Part shown: in pieces, positions 20,805-31,416 of the stretch
Numbering within the stretch: position 1 is the stretch's first letter
Layout of the letters: the number at the start of each line of letters is the position of its first letter
Origin: Gnetum montanum
Taxonomy: Eukaryota > Streptophyta > Gnetopsida > Gnetales > Gnetaceae
Reading direction: 5' to 3'
Assembly: GCA_015680685.1 (NCBI GenBank)
Contig: MNCI01023346.1
Coordinates: 610,916-674,915, forward strand
Length of the DNA stretch: 64,000 nt
The notes under the pieces: model-generated
Database searches by the model: none
What the model was told of the DNA's origin: nothing
Seen by the model: only the letters and a program-made list of their open reading frames with translations
Translations under genes and position numbers: made by a program

Positions 20805-21611
20805 ATGCAAGGGGAACTCCCCACTCAACTACAACAACGTAACGCTACGAGAGTCGTAACCATTCAACCTGTTGCTGGTTTTGACAACTGCAAAAATAGA
20901 AGACCTTTCTACAGAACCAAAAGCCCAGACAAGCTCTCACAACCACAAGTGGTTGAGTCTAGGTACACTCCTCCAACACATAAGGCTTCGGAGCACCCTT
21001 CAGTCCAACAACAGAGCTTAACGCATACAGTTATGTTAACACATACTGTAATCGATTGGATCAAGGTAGGCCACCTTCCCAGGAAACTATCTGACCCTGG
21101 AAGTCCCTTAATCTACTTCCAAGTCGTTGGGAACGAACCACATAAGGCTCTTCTTGACTCAGGTTCCGGAGTTAACTTAATATCACGAGAAATGTATCAA
21201 GCTTGGAACCTGCCCAAACTTAAGAAGAGCAACATTCAACTAGAGCTAGCTGACCAGTCCATCACCATTCTCGTAGGATTAGTGAAGAACATCATTACCA
21301 CTGTGTGTGCTTGGTCATATCTAATTGATTTCCTGGTAATAGAAGTCAACAGCAACGAAGGGGACTTCTCAATTATAATGAGAAGGGCATGGCTAAGCAC
21401 AATAGATGCATGCCTAGGGATCCGCGATCTTTCCTTAGAAATATCTAAGGTAAACATTTATGGAAATATTGAGAAGAAAAAAGTTCCATGCATCACATAC
21501 AGTGACTCATCGGGTGATGACATTGAGGAATGCACAACATCTCCTACATGCAACCAGTGTGCCCTAGAAACTATGAGACAAAGATCCCTGTATGTAGTAA
21601 CCACACAATAA
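20805..21611 (+). CDS. Aspartic protease of B (open reading frame with intact DSG)
   Basis: 268 codons without a stop. The retropepsin core starts near residue 97: PGSPLIYFQVVGNEPHKALL, DSG at residues 118-120 (catalytic), then VNLISREMYQAWNLPKLKK, and the second conserved block FLVIEVNSNEGDFSIIM…AW near residues 176-196 (flap to C-terminal β-strands). A C-terminal tail has Cys-x2-Cys. Normally it is part of Gag-Pol; here it is the last pol domain left. In A and E1 the same site reads Asp-Phe-Ser, so B is the only copy in the window with a plausible active site. The region 20507-20804 links it to gag and is frame-shifted. Confidence 0.85.
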   Translation: MQGELPTQLQQRNATRVVTIQPVAGFDNCKNRRPFYRTKSPDKLSQPQVVESRYTPPTHKASEHPSVQQQSLTHTVMLTHTVIDWIKVGHLPRKLSDPGSPLIYFQVVGNEPHKALLDSGSGVNLISREMYQAWNLPKLKKSNIQLELADQSITILVGLVKNIITTVCAWSYLIDFLVIEVNSNEGDFSIIMRRAWLSTIDACLGIRDLSLEISKVNIYGNIEKKKVPCITYSDSSGDDIEECTTSPTCNQCALETMRQRSLYVVTTQ

Positions 21612-21837
21612 GTAGACACCTCGTGGTTGACAGCTAAACGGAAGAGTAATTGACCAACATGCATGGAACAAACTGGGGGAATAACTCATGCCAACAACGA
21701 AGGCATAGATACATTGGAATATGAGCGTCTCCAACTTCCACCCCTTAACCTAAAAACATCAATGGGGAGAAGTTGGGCACTTTTAAGAAATTTAAATAGA
21801 CATTCATTATTTTGGATCTCTCCGTTTCTATTCAGTC
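21612..21837 (+). other. Deletion junction in B: protease joined to integrase end
   Basis: After the protease stop there is a short piece that in A and E1 begins the RT linker (CATGGAAC…), then CACCCCTTAACCTAAAAAC, then TTTTGGATCTCTCC and AGTCATGGGGGAGATGG, which is the end of integrase. About 3 kb (RT, RNase H, integrase) is missing between roughly 21770 and 21810. Confidence 0.7.
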
Positions 21838-23410
21838 ATGGGGGAGATGGCCACCTATGCTAATCATTTGGGGCCCTTAGTTCTTTTTAAGTTTTTGTTT
21901 TACACGTTTTTATCTTACACATTTTTGTTTTACACGTTTTTGTTTTACACATTTTTTTTACAAATTTCTTTAACTTTTCTCATTTTTTTACAACATCGTT
22001 ATACTTTTTTATTTTTTTGGTGTGTGCGTGTGTTATCCACCTTGTAAGTTTGTCATCCAATAAGTGTTTTTCATGATGGTAGGAATTGTTTTTATATTGA
22101 TTGCTAATGTTTGGTTTTTACCTTTAAGTTATGATGTTGATATTAAGGTATGGTTCTTTTGATCTGACAGGCAATGAGTCCACTTCATTCATACATCCAT
22201 GATTTCTATGGTTTCTCTAGGCTTGGAAATGTACAATCTCTTTCTAATAAGAACTATTAACGAATCGGTGATTGGGCATTTCTCAAACTAAGGAAGGACT
22301 AAAGGATAGAAAAGGGTGTGACTTCAAGGGAACTTGATGCATTTGTGTTGGCCATTCTCTTGAGTGCTTGGATGTTTTCTTCTTGAGTTTTCTTACCATT
22401 TTGACGTTACTCAATTATCGATAAGCTGAGCAAATAAAAATAACAAAGTCTTTGCATGGTGTGGTTCTCACGCATAAACACATAAAGCAAAAAATAAAAA
22501 TAAAAAATAATGAGAATTCAAAGCACACCCCTTAGATGAAATAACCATTTGGGCTACAAGCACTGGTTATGGAACTAAAATGAAAATGTTCCCTATAACT
22601 AAGGCCCTTCTCGCTTCCCATTCTCTCCTCCTTGTTTCATCAGAATGGTGGTGACCATTAGGTGAAGGCATTCTTGTTACTCCAAAGGGATGGATTGGCC
22701 GAATGCATTAATGCAAAGTCACTGGATGTGGTTTGTTTGAGGCCGGACTTGGAATGGGATCTTCTAAGTTACATTAACCATGAAATACACAAGGGGCTAT
22801 ACACCACCTTGTTCTTGGGATTCCATTCCATTCTCTTCTCTCCATTCTTCTCTCCATTGTTCACCTCATTGCCAGTGTATCATTAGTGTATATTTTGGTT
22901 GAAGCATTGTTTTCTTTTTCGTAAATTTGTGCGGTTAAGACTTTAACTCTTGCTTCAAAGGACATTCCTAGAGCCTAGGAACTCTTTGAATGTGGGTTTG
23001 TCAGGGCATTAAGGGCATGAGCTTGCTTTGGGGAGGATCCACTGGCATTCCTATTTAGTGTACCAGTTAAATTCTTTCCCTTAACATTTTTGCAATTAAT
23101 TTTATTTTGTTCATTTCCATCTTGACATCCATTTCATTGATGTTATAGTTGTCTCTTTTTCTCCATCTTTCTTGTTCTTTTTCTTTCTCCATTCTATTGC
23201 TACTGGAGGTTCGCTCTTAGTCATGGGGGTCCGGACCCGAATTTTTTCGATTTTCTCCTAACCCCTACACCTTCGGTAATCACCACTATTATATCTCTAG
23301 ATTCGTATCAGCCATACCACAACTCAGCCAATGGACCTTTTATCGAAGCAAGGTATCAGTTGCATCATGATTCATTTACCCTTGCTAATGTAAAGATTGT
23401 GTTGTGTGTG
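21838..23410 (+). other. Noncoding spacer of B
   Basis: TTTTACAC/TTTTTGTT repeats (21890-21990), then the conserved blocks AGGGTGTGACTTCAAGGGAA (22312), CATGGTGTGGTTCTCACG (22455), AAAGCACACCCCTTAGATG (22519) and TTTGGGGAGGATCCACTGGC (about 23028). The inverted-repeat/TATA cassette that follows in E1, A, C and F is missing: after CATTCTATTGCTAC the text goes straight to GGAGGTTCGCTCTTAGTCAT, the leader. Confidence 0.65.
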
Positions 23411-23581
23411 CAGATGAAAATCATGCAACAAAGAATTGGATCTGGAGAGGACACTTGGAATGGAGTAGTGCTGAAGCAGTTATGCAAGGAGCAAGATCAA
23501 TGGTGTGCTTATGGATGGACAACGAAAGATGCAATCCTGGCATTGGTAGCAGCAAAATTTCTTTCTCTCTCTTTTTCTTAG
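23411..23581 (+). CDS. Short ORF in the extra-ORF position of B
   Basis: GTGTTGTGTGTGCAG then ATG at 23414: the same acceptor-plus-ATG arrangement as in front of the extra ORF of other elements. The frame is 55 codons (MKIMQQRIGSGEDTWNG… to LSLSFS) and I see no similarity to the extra protein. It may be a leftover of the deletion of that ORF or a different small insert. A role is not known. Confidence 0.35.
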   Translation, partial: QMKIMQQRIGSGEDTWNGVVLKQLCKEQDQWCAYGWTTKDAILALVAAKFLSLSFS

Positions 23582-23768
23582 CTACCAAATAAGGCCTGAT
23601 GTCAATGTATAAAGTGTTCACTCTTGTTGTCGTGAACACCAGTTTTGTCTTGTCTTGTAATGATGATCCATTCACATGTCATCCCATTAGTTCCATTTAG
23701 TAAATAATCCCATACCTTAATATTTTGTAAGGAACTTGAGGACGAGTTTTTATTCTATCATGGGGGTA
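23582..23768 (+). other. 3' UTR and polypurine tract of B
   Basis: The conserved tail AATAATCCCATACCTTAATA (23703) leads to the PPT ATGGGGGTA at 23760-23768, directly before the LTR. Confidence 0.7.
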
Positions 23769-24585
23769 TGATGGGATGCGATATTGCATGGGCCACGATA
23801 TTGCGTCGTCCCCCATGATATCGCGTACGCAATATTGCGGTCCGTCGCCAAATCTATAAATAAGAGGTGACTCTCCCTTGTTTTTGATTCTAGGCCTAGA
23901 CCGTAGCGAAACTTTGGCAGTTTTACCTCTCTAGAGATAGAATAATTTCCATGTGCCCGCAGTAGGAGCTCCAAAGTGAATGGATCTTTATTCGAGCAAA
24001 TATTGTACCTGAACACATGTTTGTGTACAGAAATAAAGACAAACTTCTTGGATAAACCTTGCAGTGCATGGAATAGGCTAAATAGGATTTTATTTATTGT
24101 TATTTATTGTTTATCAATTAAATGCTTTCTTAGTTCATTAAATCTCTCTCAACCCTTCTCTCCTAGTTAAGTGCCTCAGTATGACCGCTTCGAGCATGTG
24201 CGTTACGCTTGGTGATCCCAGCAATGACTAGCATTTGGTAACCAAGGTTGCATTGGTTCAGGGTGTGAATAGTAAGTGGGAATAGATGCTGATGCTAGGT
24301 TAATTCGGGCATAGTTAGTTAGTTAAAGTTAGTAAGTAATTAGTCTCTTCACCCTTCACCTTATTAGCATAGGAGATAAAATCGAAAAGACATAAAAATC
24401 ATATACCTCAGACTTACTTAACCATACAACCATGACAAATACAAGTAAGTCTGGGAAGACAACGAATAATAAACCTTAAGTGTTCCATAAGGCGTGTAGG
24501 CACTTAGTCTGTGGAGTTCGACCAGATCGCGCGTGCTATGCTTGTATTCGTATGGTTGAGTGTAGGGGTACCTTGCCACTCATCA
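23769..24585 (+). repeat. 3' LTR of B
   Basis: 817 bases, TGATGGGATGCG… to CTCATCA; TATAAATAAG at about 23854. From the TATA box on it is nearly the same as the 5' LTR, but the palindromic U3 stretch is clearly different. Confidence 0.9.
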
Positions 24586-25540
24586 AAAACCTTACTCATT
24601 TAAAAATCTATTTTTGATATTTTGGCAAAGGTTGACAAACTATGGTACTCTTTGGATGAAAAATTCCAAACTGCTATGAAGATCATTAAGGAATGCAAAG
24701 AGTGAAATAGTGATCATAATTGTAGGAGGTAGAAAGAAGCTGAATGTGCCTACTAGAGAGGTAAGGGTAAAGCTGTTGTAGTAGAAGAAGTTGTGGAAAT
24801 AGACTGTAATAATGACATTGGTTGTGAAATTTGTTAGTATGAACATCCTAAGGGATGGTGTCCTATGGTGTCACACTTATAAGAGTCTAGGATGTACACA
24901 TTGAATCGTAACTAGCATAGAGGTAAGCATCCAAACAACTACCTTATCCTCAAGGCAATCTAAGGCAGTTCCACTAGCAACAAAAAGCTTACTATCCAAG
25001 TGGAGCTCCACCACAGCCATATGAACAATATCAATAGTGGCACCAACCACAATCATGGGGAATGCCACTGCCAAGATAATAGTACACTAAATGATAACCA
25101 GATCCATATGGGTACTATATTCAGTAGCCTATTTTTCCACAAAATTCCACCAAACATGCCTCATTCTAGCATCACTATTACCCTCTAGAGTATCATCAAA
25201 CTCATTCATCATCTACTTAAGGGGAGAACCCATATCCATACCATCCTTTGCATTCATTTGCACACATCCCTCTACCATGAATCTAGTTACCTCTTACTCC
25301 ATCCATGTGGGGGAAAATTCCTTCATAGCCACAACAACAAAATGCTACGAGGGCTATACATTTACAACTAGCCTTCTAGTTGAGTGGTTTGGACAATCAC
25401 TCCAGGAAATAACCATTTTTTGAACCCAATTATCCTCTAAAACCCTTACAACCTAATGCGATTGGTCATCCTATATCTCCAACACTCTCATCCTCTGCAT
25501 CAAACACATTCAAGTATCCTTCAAACCAAACATCGCCTTA
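24586..25540 (+). pseudogene. Gag of A, 3' part
   Basis: Continuation after B. Helical stretch KVDKLWYSLDEKFQTAMKI-like (24625-24690), knuckle region at about 24827-24865 (C-E-I-C, TAG, Y-E-H-P-K-G-W-C, i.e. the CCHC pattern with one stop), then a Pro/His/Tyr-rich linker up to protease. Several stops. Confidence 0.7.
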
Positions 25541-26165
25541 GATCTATACTATAATGTTAACTCAAGTTGTTTCCAATGAGATCAAGGCTAGCAACCTTCC
25601 CACGAAGAGATCTGATTCAAGAAGTCCTCTTATTTACTTACAGATCACTAAACATGAGCCATGCAAGGCTCTTCTTGATTTTAGTGCTGATGTCAATCTC
25701 ATCTTTCATGACATGTACAAGGCTTGGAACCTACTATCTCTTAAGAAGAGGAACATCTATTTGGATTTGGTAAACCAATTAATCACTATCCCTTTGGGAT
25801 TAGTAGAGGACATTGTGATCATAGTTTGTGGGTGGTCCTATCCTGTAGATTTTCTGGTGATCAAAGTAGAGAACTACAAAGGTGACTTCCCCATCATTAT
25901 GGGAAGGGCTTAGTTAAGCACGGTTGATGCACGAATGGACATAAGGAACCTCTAGTTGGAAATCTCCAAGGAGAACAAATTTGGATGACTAGAGAAGAAG
26001 CAAGTTCCATGCATCATGTACAACAATAACAGGTGCAATTTTATGCAGAAAATATGGTCTATTAAAAGTACATTCCTCAAATCATGCAATTAGTATGCAC
26101 ATGAAACAAATATCTAAAGGTTTCTGTATACAACAGCCACAAAATTGGAGGGCATCCAATAGTTG
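25541..26165 (+). pseudogene. Aspartic protease of A (dead)
   Basis: Open piece 25554-25913. SPLIYLQITKHEPCKALLD, then Phe-Ser-Ala in place of Ser-Gly-x, so the DSG is lost; then VNLIFHDMYKAWNLLSLKK and DFLVIKVENYKGDFPIIMGR. Closest to E1, which has the same Asp-Phe-Ser. Followed by a decayed Cys-rich tail. Confidence 0.75.
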
Positions 26166-27430
26166 ATAGTTGACTTTGACAACAACATACTATGCATGGA
26201 ACCTATTGAGAGCCTAACATGTGCATATGTCAAAAGCATGGATGAACTTGAGTAAGTTCATCACCAACTCTCTGATGATGAATATGATGATATCTATTGG
26301 GGAGAGTTGGAAATCCCTGATAATTTCAAGTAATAGCCCCTAGAGTTAAAAACTCTACCAACCAACATGAAGTATGCATTTTTAAATAATGGCAAGTTAA
26401 TTATAATTAATGCAAATCTTGCTCCTAAACAAAAAGACAAGTTGTTGAAGGTGGTCATTAAGTGGTTAATAGTCTTTGCTTGGTCATATCCTGAGCTAAC
26501 TAGAATTGATTCATGGATATGCCAACATCGTATTTACACCAACCCAACCATGAAGCTAAGAAGGTAGCTATAAAGGTGGCTAAATCCCAAGTTGAAGTAG
26601 ATTGTCAAGGAGGAAATAGAATGGCTCCTCAAGGGAGGGTTCATCTATTCCATCATAGATACTAAGCGGTTTTCCCACTCATAATTGTGCCAAAGAAAGA
26701 TGGCAAGTGGTGGGTCTACATCAACTTTAGGCTATTAAATATGGTAACATTTAAAGATCATTTTCCATTACCATTCATGGACCAAGTGTTGGATACCATA
26801 TCTAGGCATTGTTATTATAGCTTCTTGGATGATTACAGTGGCTATAACCAAATGTAAATTACACTAGAAGATTAGGCCAAGACAACATTGACAAGTCCCT
26901 GGGAGACTTTTGCATATTACAAGATGCTATTTGGTTTGTGTAATGCCCCTGCAACATTTCAATCCGTGGTTCTTAACATTTTTCAATAGCAGATTGGTAG
27001 TGGGATAGAAGTCTTTATGGATGACTTCTGTACCTATGGGGCTACATTTGAGAAAGCCTTAGATTTCCTTGTGCAGGTACTAAAAATATATGTTAAAACA
27101 AACCTTAGGCTCAATTGGTAGAAAAGTCATCTAATGGTCTAGGAGGGCATAGTACTGGGGCATTGAATTTCATAAAAAGGGATTAAGGTAGATCCATAAA
27201 ATATAAGGATCATCCAAGGAATCACATGTTAGCTAGAGATAGTTAAAGACATTCGATCGTTCCTTGAACATACTAGCTACTACTGGTGATTCATAAAGAA
27301 TTTCTCTAGGATCACAAAGCTGTTGGTCAAGTTTACAAAGAAAGCTGTTCCATTCACTTGGACCAAGGAGTGCAAACATGCATTCCAATTATTAAAAGAA
27401 AAACTTGTAGAAACTCTAGTTCTATGGGTA
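26166..27430 (+). pseudogene. Reverse transcriptase of A
   Basis: Matches E1 piece by piece: NNGKLIIINANLAPKQKDKL (26386), LKQIVKEEIEWLLKGGFIYS-like (26590-26650), APKKDGKWWVYINFRLLN-like, FKDHFPLPFMDQVLDTI (26752-26800), DDYSGYNQM (palm, 26828-26852), CKMLFGLCNAPATFQ-like (26920-26960), catalytic FMDD at about 27015-27026 (GTCTTTATGGATGACTTCTG). It has several TAG/TAA stops. Thumb/connection to 27430. Confidence 0.8.
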
Positions 27431-27830
27431 CCAGATTAGTCCAAACCATTTCACATAATGATTGACACATCTAATTATGCCTTGGGAGCCATGCTTACAT
27501 AGTTGGATGAGAAGAAATGTCCATATTACATCCATTGCACAATTTGAAGCATTGTGGATGCAAAGTTGAATTACACCACAACTGAGAAAGAACTAATGGC
27601 AATGGTGTATGCTCTCGAAAATTTTAGGCACTATGTGTTTGACTATAAGGTATTTGTGCACACAGATCATAGTACCATCTACTTCTTGATGAAAAAGCCA
27701 ATAGTGAGTTCTTGTATCATACGGTGGCTCATGATCTTTTTAGAATTCAATCTCATAATGGTAGATTAGAAAGGGATTGAGAATGTGGTTGCTGACTATC
27801 TCTCTTAGTTAAGATGTGATAATAAAGAGA
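27431..27830 (+). pseudogene. RNase H of A
   Basis: Open piece 27554-27769. MIDTSNYALGAM (27458-27490; the usual D-A-S is D-T-S), NYTTTEKELMAMVYALENF (catalytic Glu), VFVHTDHSTIYFLMKK (TDH kept, unlike E1's ANH), then CIIRWLMIFLEF. Stops before and after. Confidence 0.8.
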
Positions 27831-29230
27831 AGGAGAGTCTGCTCTTTAATCAATTTCTAGATAAACTTCTCTTTACAGGAGCAATAAATGATCAAGTGCC
27901 CATACAAACAAAATGGTATGATGACATCCTCACTTATCATCTCACTGAAGAGATGCCACAAAATCTAAACTTTAGGAAGAAACAATAGTTTCTTCATCAG
28001 GAAAATTACTTCTTGGAAATCAATGAAGACCTTTACAAGGTGTGCATTGATGGCTTGGTTTGTTGGTGTGTCCTTGATGTAGATTAACTATGCATTCTCC
28101 AGGATGCTCATGAAGGCCCTTGCGAATGCCACTATGCAAGAAGATGCGTGACCATAAAAATCGTAATGGGAAGATACTATTGGCCTATAATCTTTAAGGA
28201 TGCCCACCAATTTGTTCGATCTTGTAAGTGTTATCAACGAGATGGTGGGATGACTGCTCAGATGGAGGGTTCTCAACACTAGATTCAACCACTAGAGCCC
28301 TTTAACATATGGGGCATTGACTTCATGGGTTCCATCATGGCCATGTCCAATGGAAAGACATACATCATTGTAGCAGTCAACTACTACGCCAAATGGGTAT
28401 AAGCAGCAGCTGTCACTGACTATACATCATCCATTGCTACTTGATTTATATAAAAAAATGTTGTAAATAGGTTTGGATGCCATGAGCACTAATTTTTGAT
28501 AATGGAACCCATTTTACAAGTGCCAGTTTTCAAAAGTTGATGCAACAGTTGGGGGTTAAACATAAATTAACACCTTATCGCCCCCAAGCCAATGGTCAAG
28601 TAGAGGTAACTAACAAAGAGATCACAAAGATCCTAACAAGAATCATAAGCAAATATAAGAGAGACTAGAGCATAAAACTCAATGATGCCGTTTGGGCCTA
28701 CTGCGCTCAATATGAAAACTCCCTATTGGCTACTCTACCTATGAGTTAGTGTATGAAAAACTTCCAACACTCCCGATTCAATCCAATCTTTGTATACTTT
28801 CAATAACCTATGACTTGGACCTTAACCTAAGTATAGCACAAAAGGAAAGATTGATCAACCTTAACGTGCTAGACGAGAAGCAATTAGTGGCCCTATCCTT
28901 GAATGAAGTGCATAAGGCATTCAATAAGTAACGACATGACCTTAGAATATGAAAAGTAAATTTCAACTGTGAGGTCAGGTTCTCTATTAGAACCCTAGAC
29001 ATGTACCCCAGAAAAAAAAATTTCAAATATTGTGGAAGGGACCTTATATAATTGATGAAACCTTTCCTTCTAGGGCTATGACCATATACAATCTTGAGAG
29101 CCCAAATAAAAAGTAGTTGGTCAACATCCAACAAGTAAAGCTTTTCTATGAGCCCAAGCAAGCTAGTGCAACAAATACCTTAACGAATGAACAACCATGC
29201 TTAATTTTTTGGATCTCCTCCTTCTAACTC
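27831..29230 (+). pseudogene. Integrase of A
   Basis: The H-H-C-C finger is at about 28110-28240 (ECHYARRCVTIKI … AHQFVRSCKCYQRDGG; the first Cys position reads C-K-C-Y, partly lost). Core: FNIWGIDFMGSIMAM (28303), NYYAKWV, LIFDNGTHFTSASFQKLM (28490-28545), YRPQANGQVEVTNKEITKIL (28577-28635), which holds the catalytic Glu. The C-terminal piece 28749-28931 is open. It is better preserved than in E1 but has stops. Confidence 0.8.
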
Positions 29231-30432
29231 AGTCATGGGAGAGATGGCCATCTATGCTAATCATCTATATGATTTCTCAGTTTTTCTATTTTTTATTTTT
29301 TACATTTTTGATTTTGCAATTTATTTATTTTACACCTTTTTTATTTTCAAAATTTTTCCTATTTTTACACCTTTTTTATTTTATACCATTGTTAGTACAT
29401 TTGAATCTTTCTTGAATATTTTACACATTCTTATATATTTTACTTTGTTTTTTTTGAGTGTGATTTTCAAATTTTTGCTAAGAAAAGTGCTTTATTGCCA
29501 CATGACACAGTGGTGCTATAGCTACTACTAATGGTGGTTTGTGCTTTATGTTTTGTTTGCTAATGTTTGGTTTCTATTTTTGAATTTTTGTATCGATGGC
29601 TCAGTCATGGTTTCTTTTTCATGGAATAGGCAGTGAGTCCATGACATCCATCCATTTGCAACTCTATGGTTTTCCTTGTTTTGAAAATTTGAGGTCCCTT
29701 TCATTAAATAAACTTTTAATAAATTGGTGATCTTGGTAGTTTCTAGAATTGAAAAGGATTCAAAGGTTTGTATAGGGTGTGACTTCAAGGGGACTTAATG
29801 CTCTTTGTACCCTTGTACTTACTTGAGTGCTTGTATGTTTTCATGGACTTCTTGTTATTCCATGTTACCAATAAAAGGAAGTCAAATAATGTCTTTGCAT
29901 GGTGTGGTTCCCATTCAAAAAGAAAAAAAAAAACAAAAAATAATAATAATAAAAAAACATGATGGGAATTCAAAGTAGATCCCTTTGACAAATAAATGAG
30001 CTACTGGTTATGGGACTAGAAAGACATGTTACCCATGTTTAAATGTCCCCTCTAACTAAGGCTCTCTCTCATTTCCTACTTCTTTTTTCTTCTATTTATG
30101 GAATAGTGGTTATTTTGTGGGATCACTCTTATGTCTCAAGGTGGTGGATCAGTCTTGAGGTGGTGATGCGAAGTCATTGAAAGAGTTTGGTTTTGGTTTG
30201 GACTAAGGATGGACCTTCTAAGGTCATTTTAAACACAAAATCCACAAGGGACTTCTTATGACCTCAATTCAAAATTCCATTCCATCTTCTCCATCATCTG
30301 TCTCTACTAACTATAGCTCACCTCATTGTCGAAGTCCATGTTCTTGATTTCATGTCTTGGTCTAATGTACTTGAATTCTCAGGTAGCATCTTTTGGATTT
30401 TTATCTTTAACTTCCATAGACTATTAATCACT
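29231..30432 (+). other. Spacer of A, first part (cut by C)
   Basis: AGTCATGGGAGAGATGGCC, then a T-rich tract, then conserved blocks AGGGTGTGACTTCAAGGGGA (29775), CATGGTGTGGTTCCCATTC (29899) and CTCTAACTAAGGCTCTCTC (30050). It ends with TCACT at 30428-30432, the left target copy of C, and resumes at 48659. ORFs in it are shadows. Confidence 0.65.
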
Positions 30433-31250
30433 TGATGAATGGCGAGGTACCCCTACACTCAACCATACGAATACGAGCATTTTCCCGCGTGATCTGGTTG
30501 AACTTCGTAGACGGACTAGTTGTGGCACCTAGACAGTTATCCTTAGGTTGCAGTTCGCTGTTTTCCCACCTGGACTAGTATTATATTTGTCATGTATGGT
30601 TTAGTCTAGAGTGAGGTGTATGATGTGGTTCCTAATCTAATGCTACTCCTGAAGGAAATGGAAGATAATATTAACTAGCTAAGCTAGAAGAGAAAGGGTA
30701 AGAGTATCTAATCTAGCCTAAGTGCGATGAGCATTCATTCCTTGATCATTTGTACACATCTTGGACTTCGTGCACGAGTACCACTGGGATTACCAAGCAC
30801 AGATCCTAGGTACACCACTGGGTTACCAAGTAGTCACACTTAAATGCTCGTAATCAAGTCGTTCTCATTCTGCGTTCTAATGTGAGTTAAGGGTAAGAGA
30901 AACTAATTAGGAAAGCAGTAAATAACAATTAAATAAATAAATAAACAAAGTGAATGCTGCAATGATGAAGTAATCTCGATCTTTATTGCTGGTCATGTGC
31001 ATGTCCAAGTACGTCACACTTGAATAAAGGATGTCGTACAATTACATTCACCACACTATGGGCAGACATGGGAAAATAATCTATCTCTAGAGGGATCAAC
31101 CTGCTAGAGTTTCGCTACAATCTACTCTATGTTATGAAACAAGGGAGAGCTGCCTCTTATTTATAGACATGGCGATGGATTGCGATATCACGTATGCGAT
31201 ATTGCAGGGAAGATGCAATATTGGGATGGATGCGATATCGCGTCCCATCA
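30433..31250 (-). repeat. 3' LTR of C
   Basis: 818 bases. On the minus strand it begins TGATGGGACGCGATATCGCA and the TATA box is TCTATAAATAAG (about 31160-31170). It ends …CTCGCCATTCATCA. It is 29 bases shorter than the 5' LTR because one palindromic U3 unit is missing. Confidence 0.9.
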
Positions 31251-31266
31251 TACCCCCACGATTGAA
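31251..31266 (-). other. Polypurine tract of C
   Basis: The minus strand reads TTCAATCGTGGGGGTA directly before the LTR. Confidence 0.75.
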
Positions 31267-31416
31267 TAAAAACTCATGCTCGAGTTACATTGATTACATA
31301 GTGGATAGGTATGAGATTATTAGATGGAAAAAGAAATGGGACAATGCCGTAGTGTGGGAAGAAAACAAAATAGCAACACACACATAGAATATACTACAAC
31401 TACAAAAATTTGGAAC

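Larger units (their letters stand above)
17582..24585 (+). mobile_element. Element B: gag-protease only retrotransposon nested in A gag
   Basis: 7.0 kb. Both LTRs begin TGATGGGA and end CTCATCA, and they are flanked by the 5-base duplication AAAAC (17577-17581 and 24586-24590). Host gag is continuous across it: GTGATGAACAAGAAAAC then CTTACTCATT, like GAACAGAAAAACCTTGCC in B's own gag. It has gag and a near-intact protease, then jumps to the end of integrase. RT, RNase H, integrase, the internal promoter and the extra ORF are all missing. R-U5 of the two LTRs is about 95% alike by eye, so B is younger than A. Confidence 0.9.
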
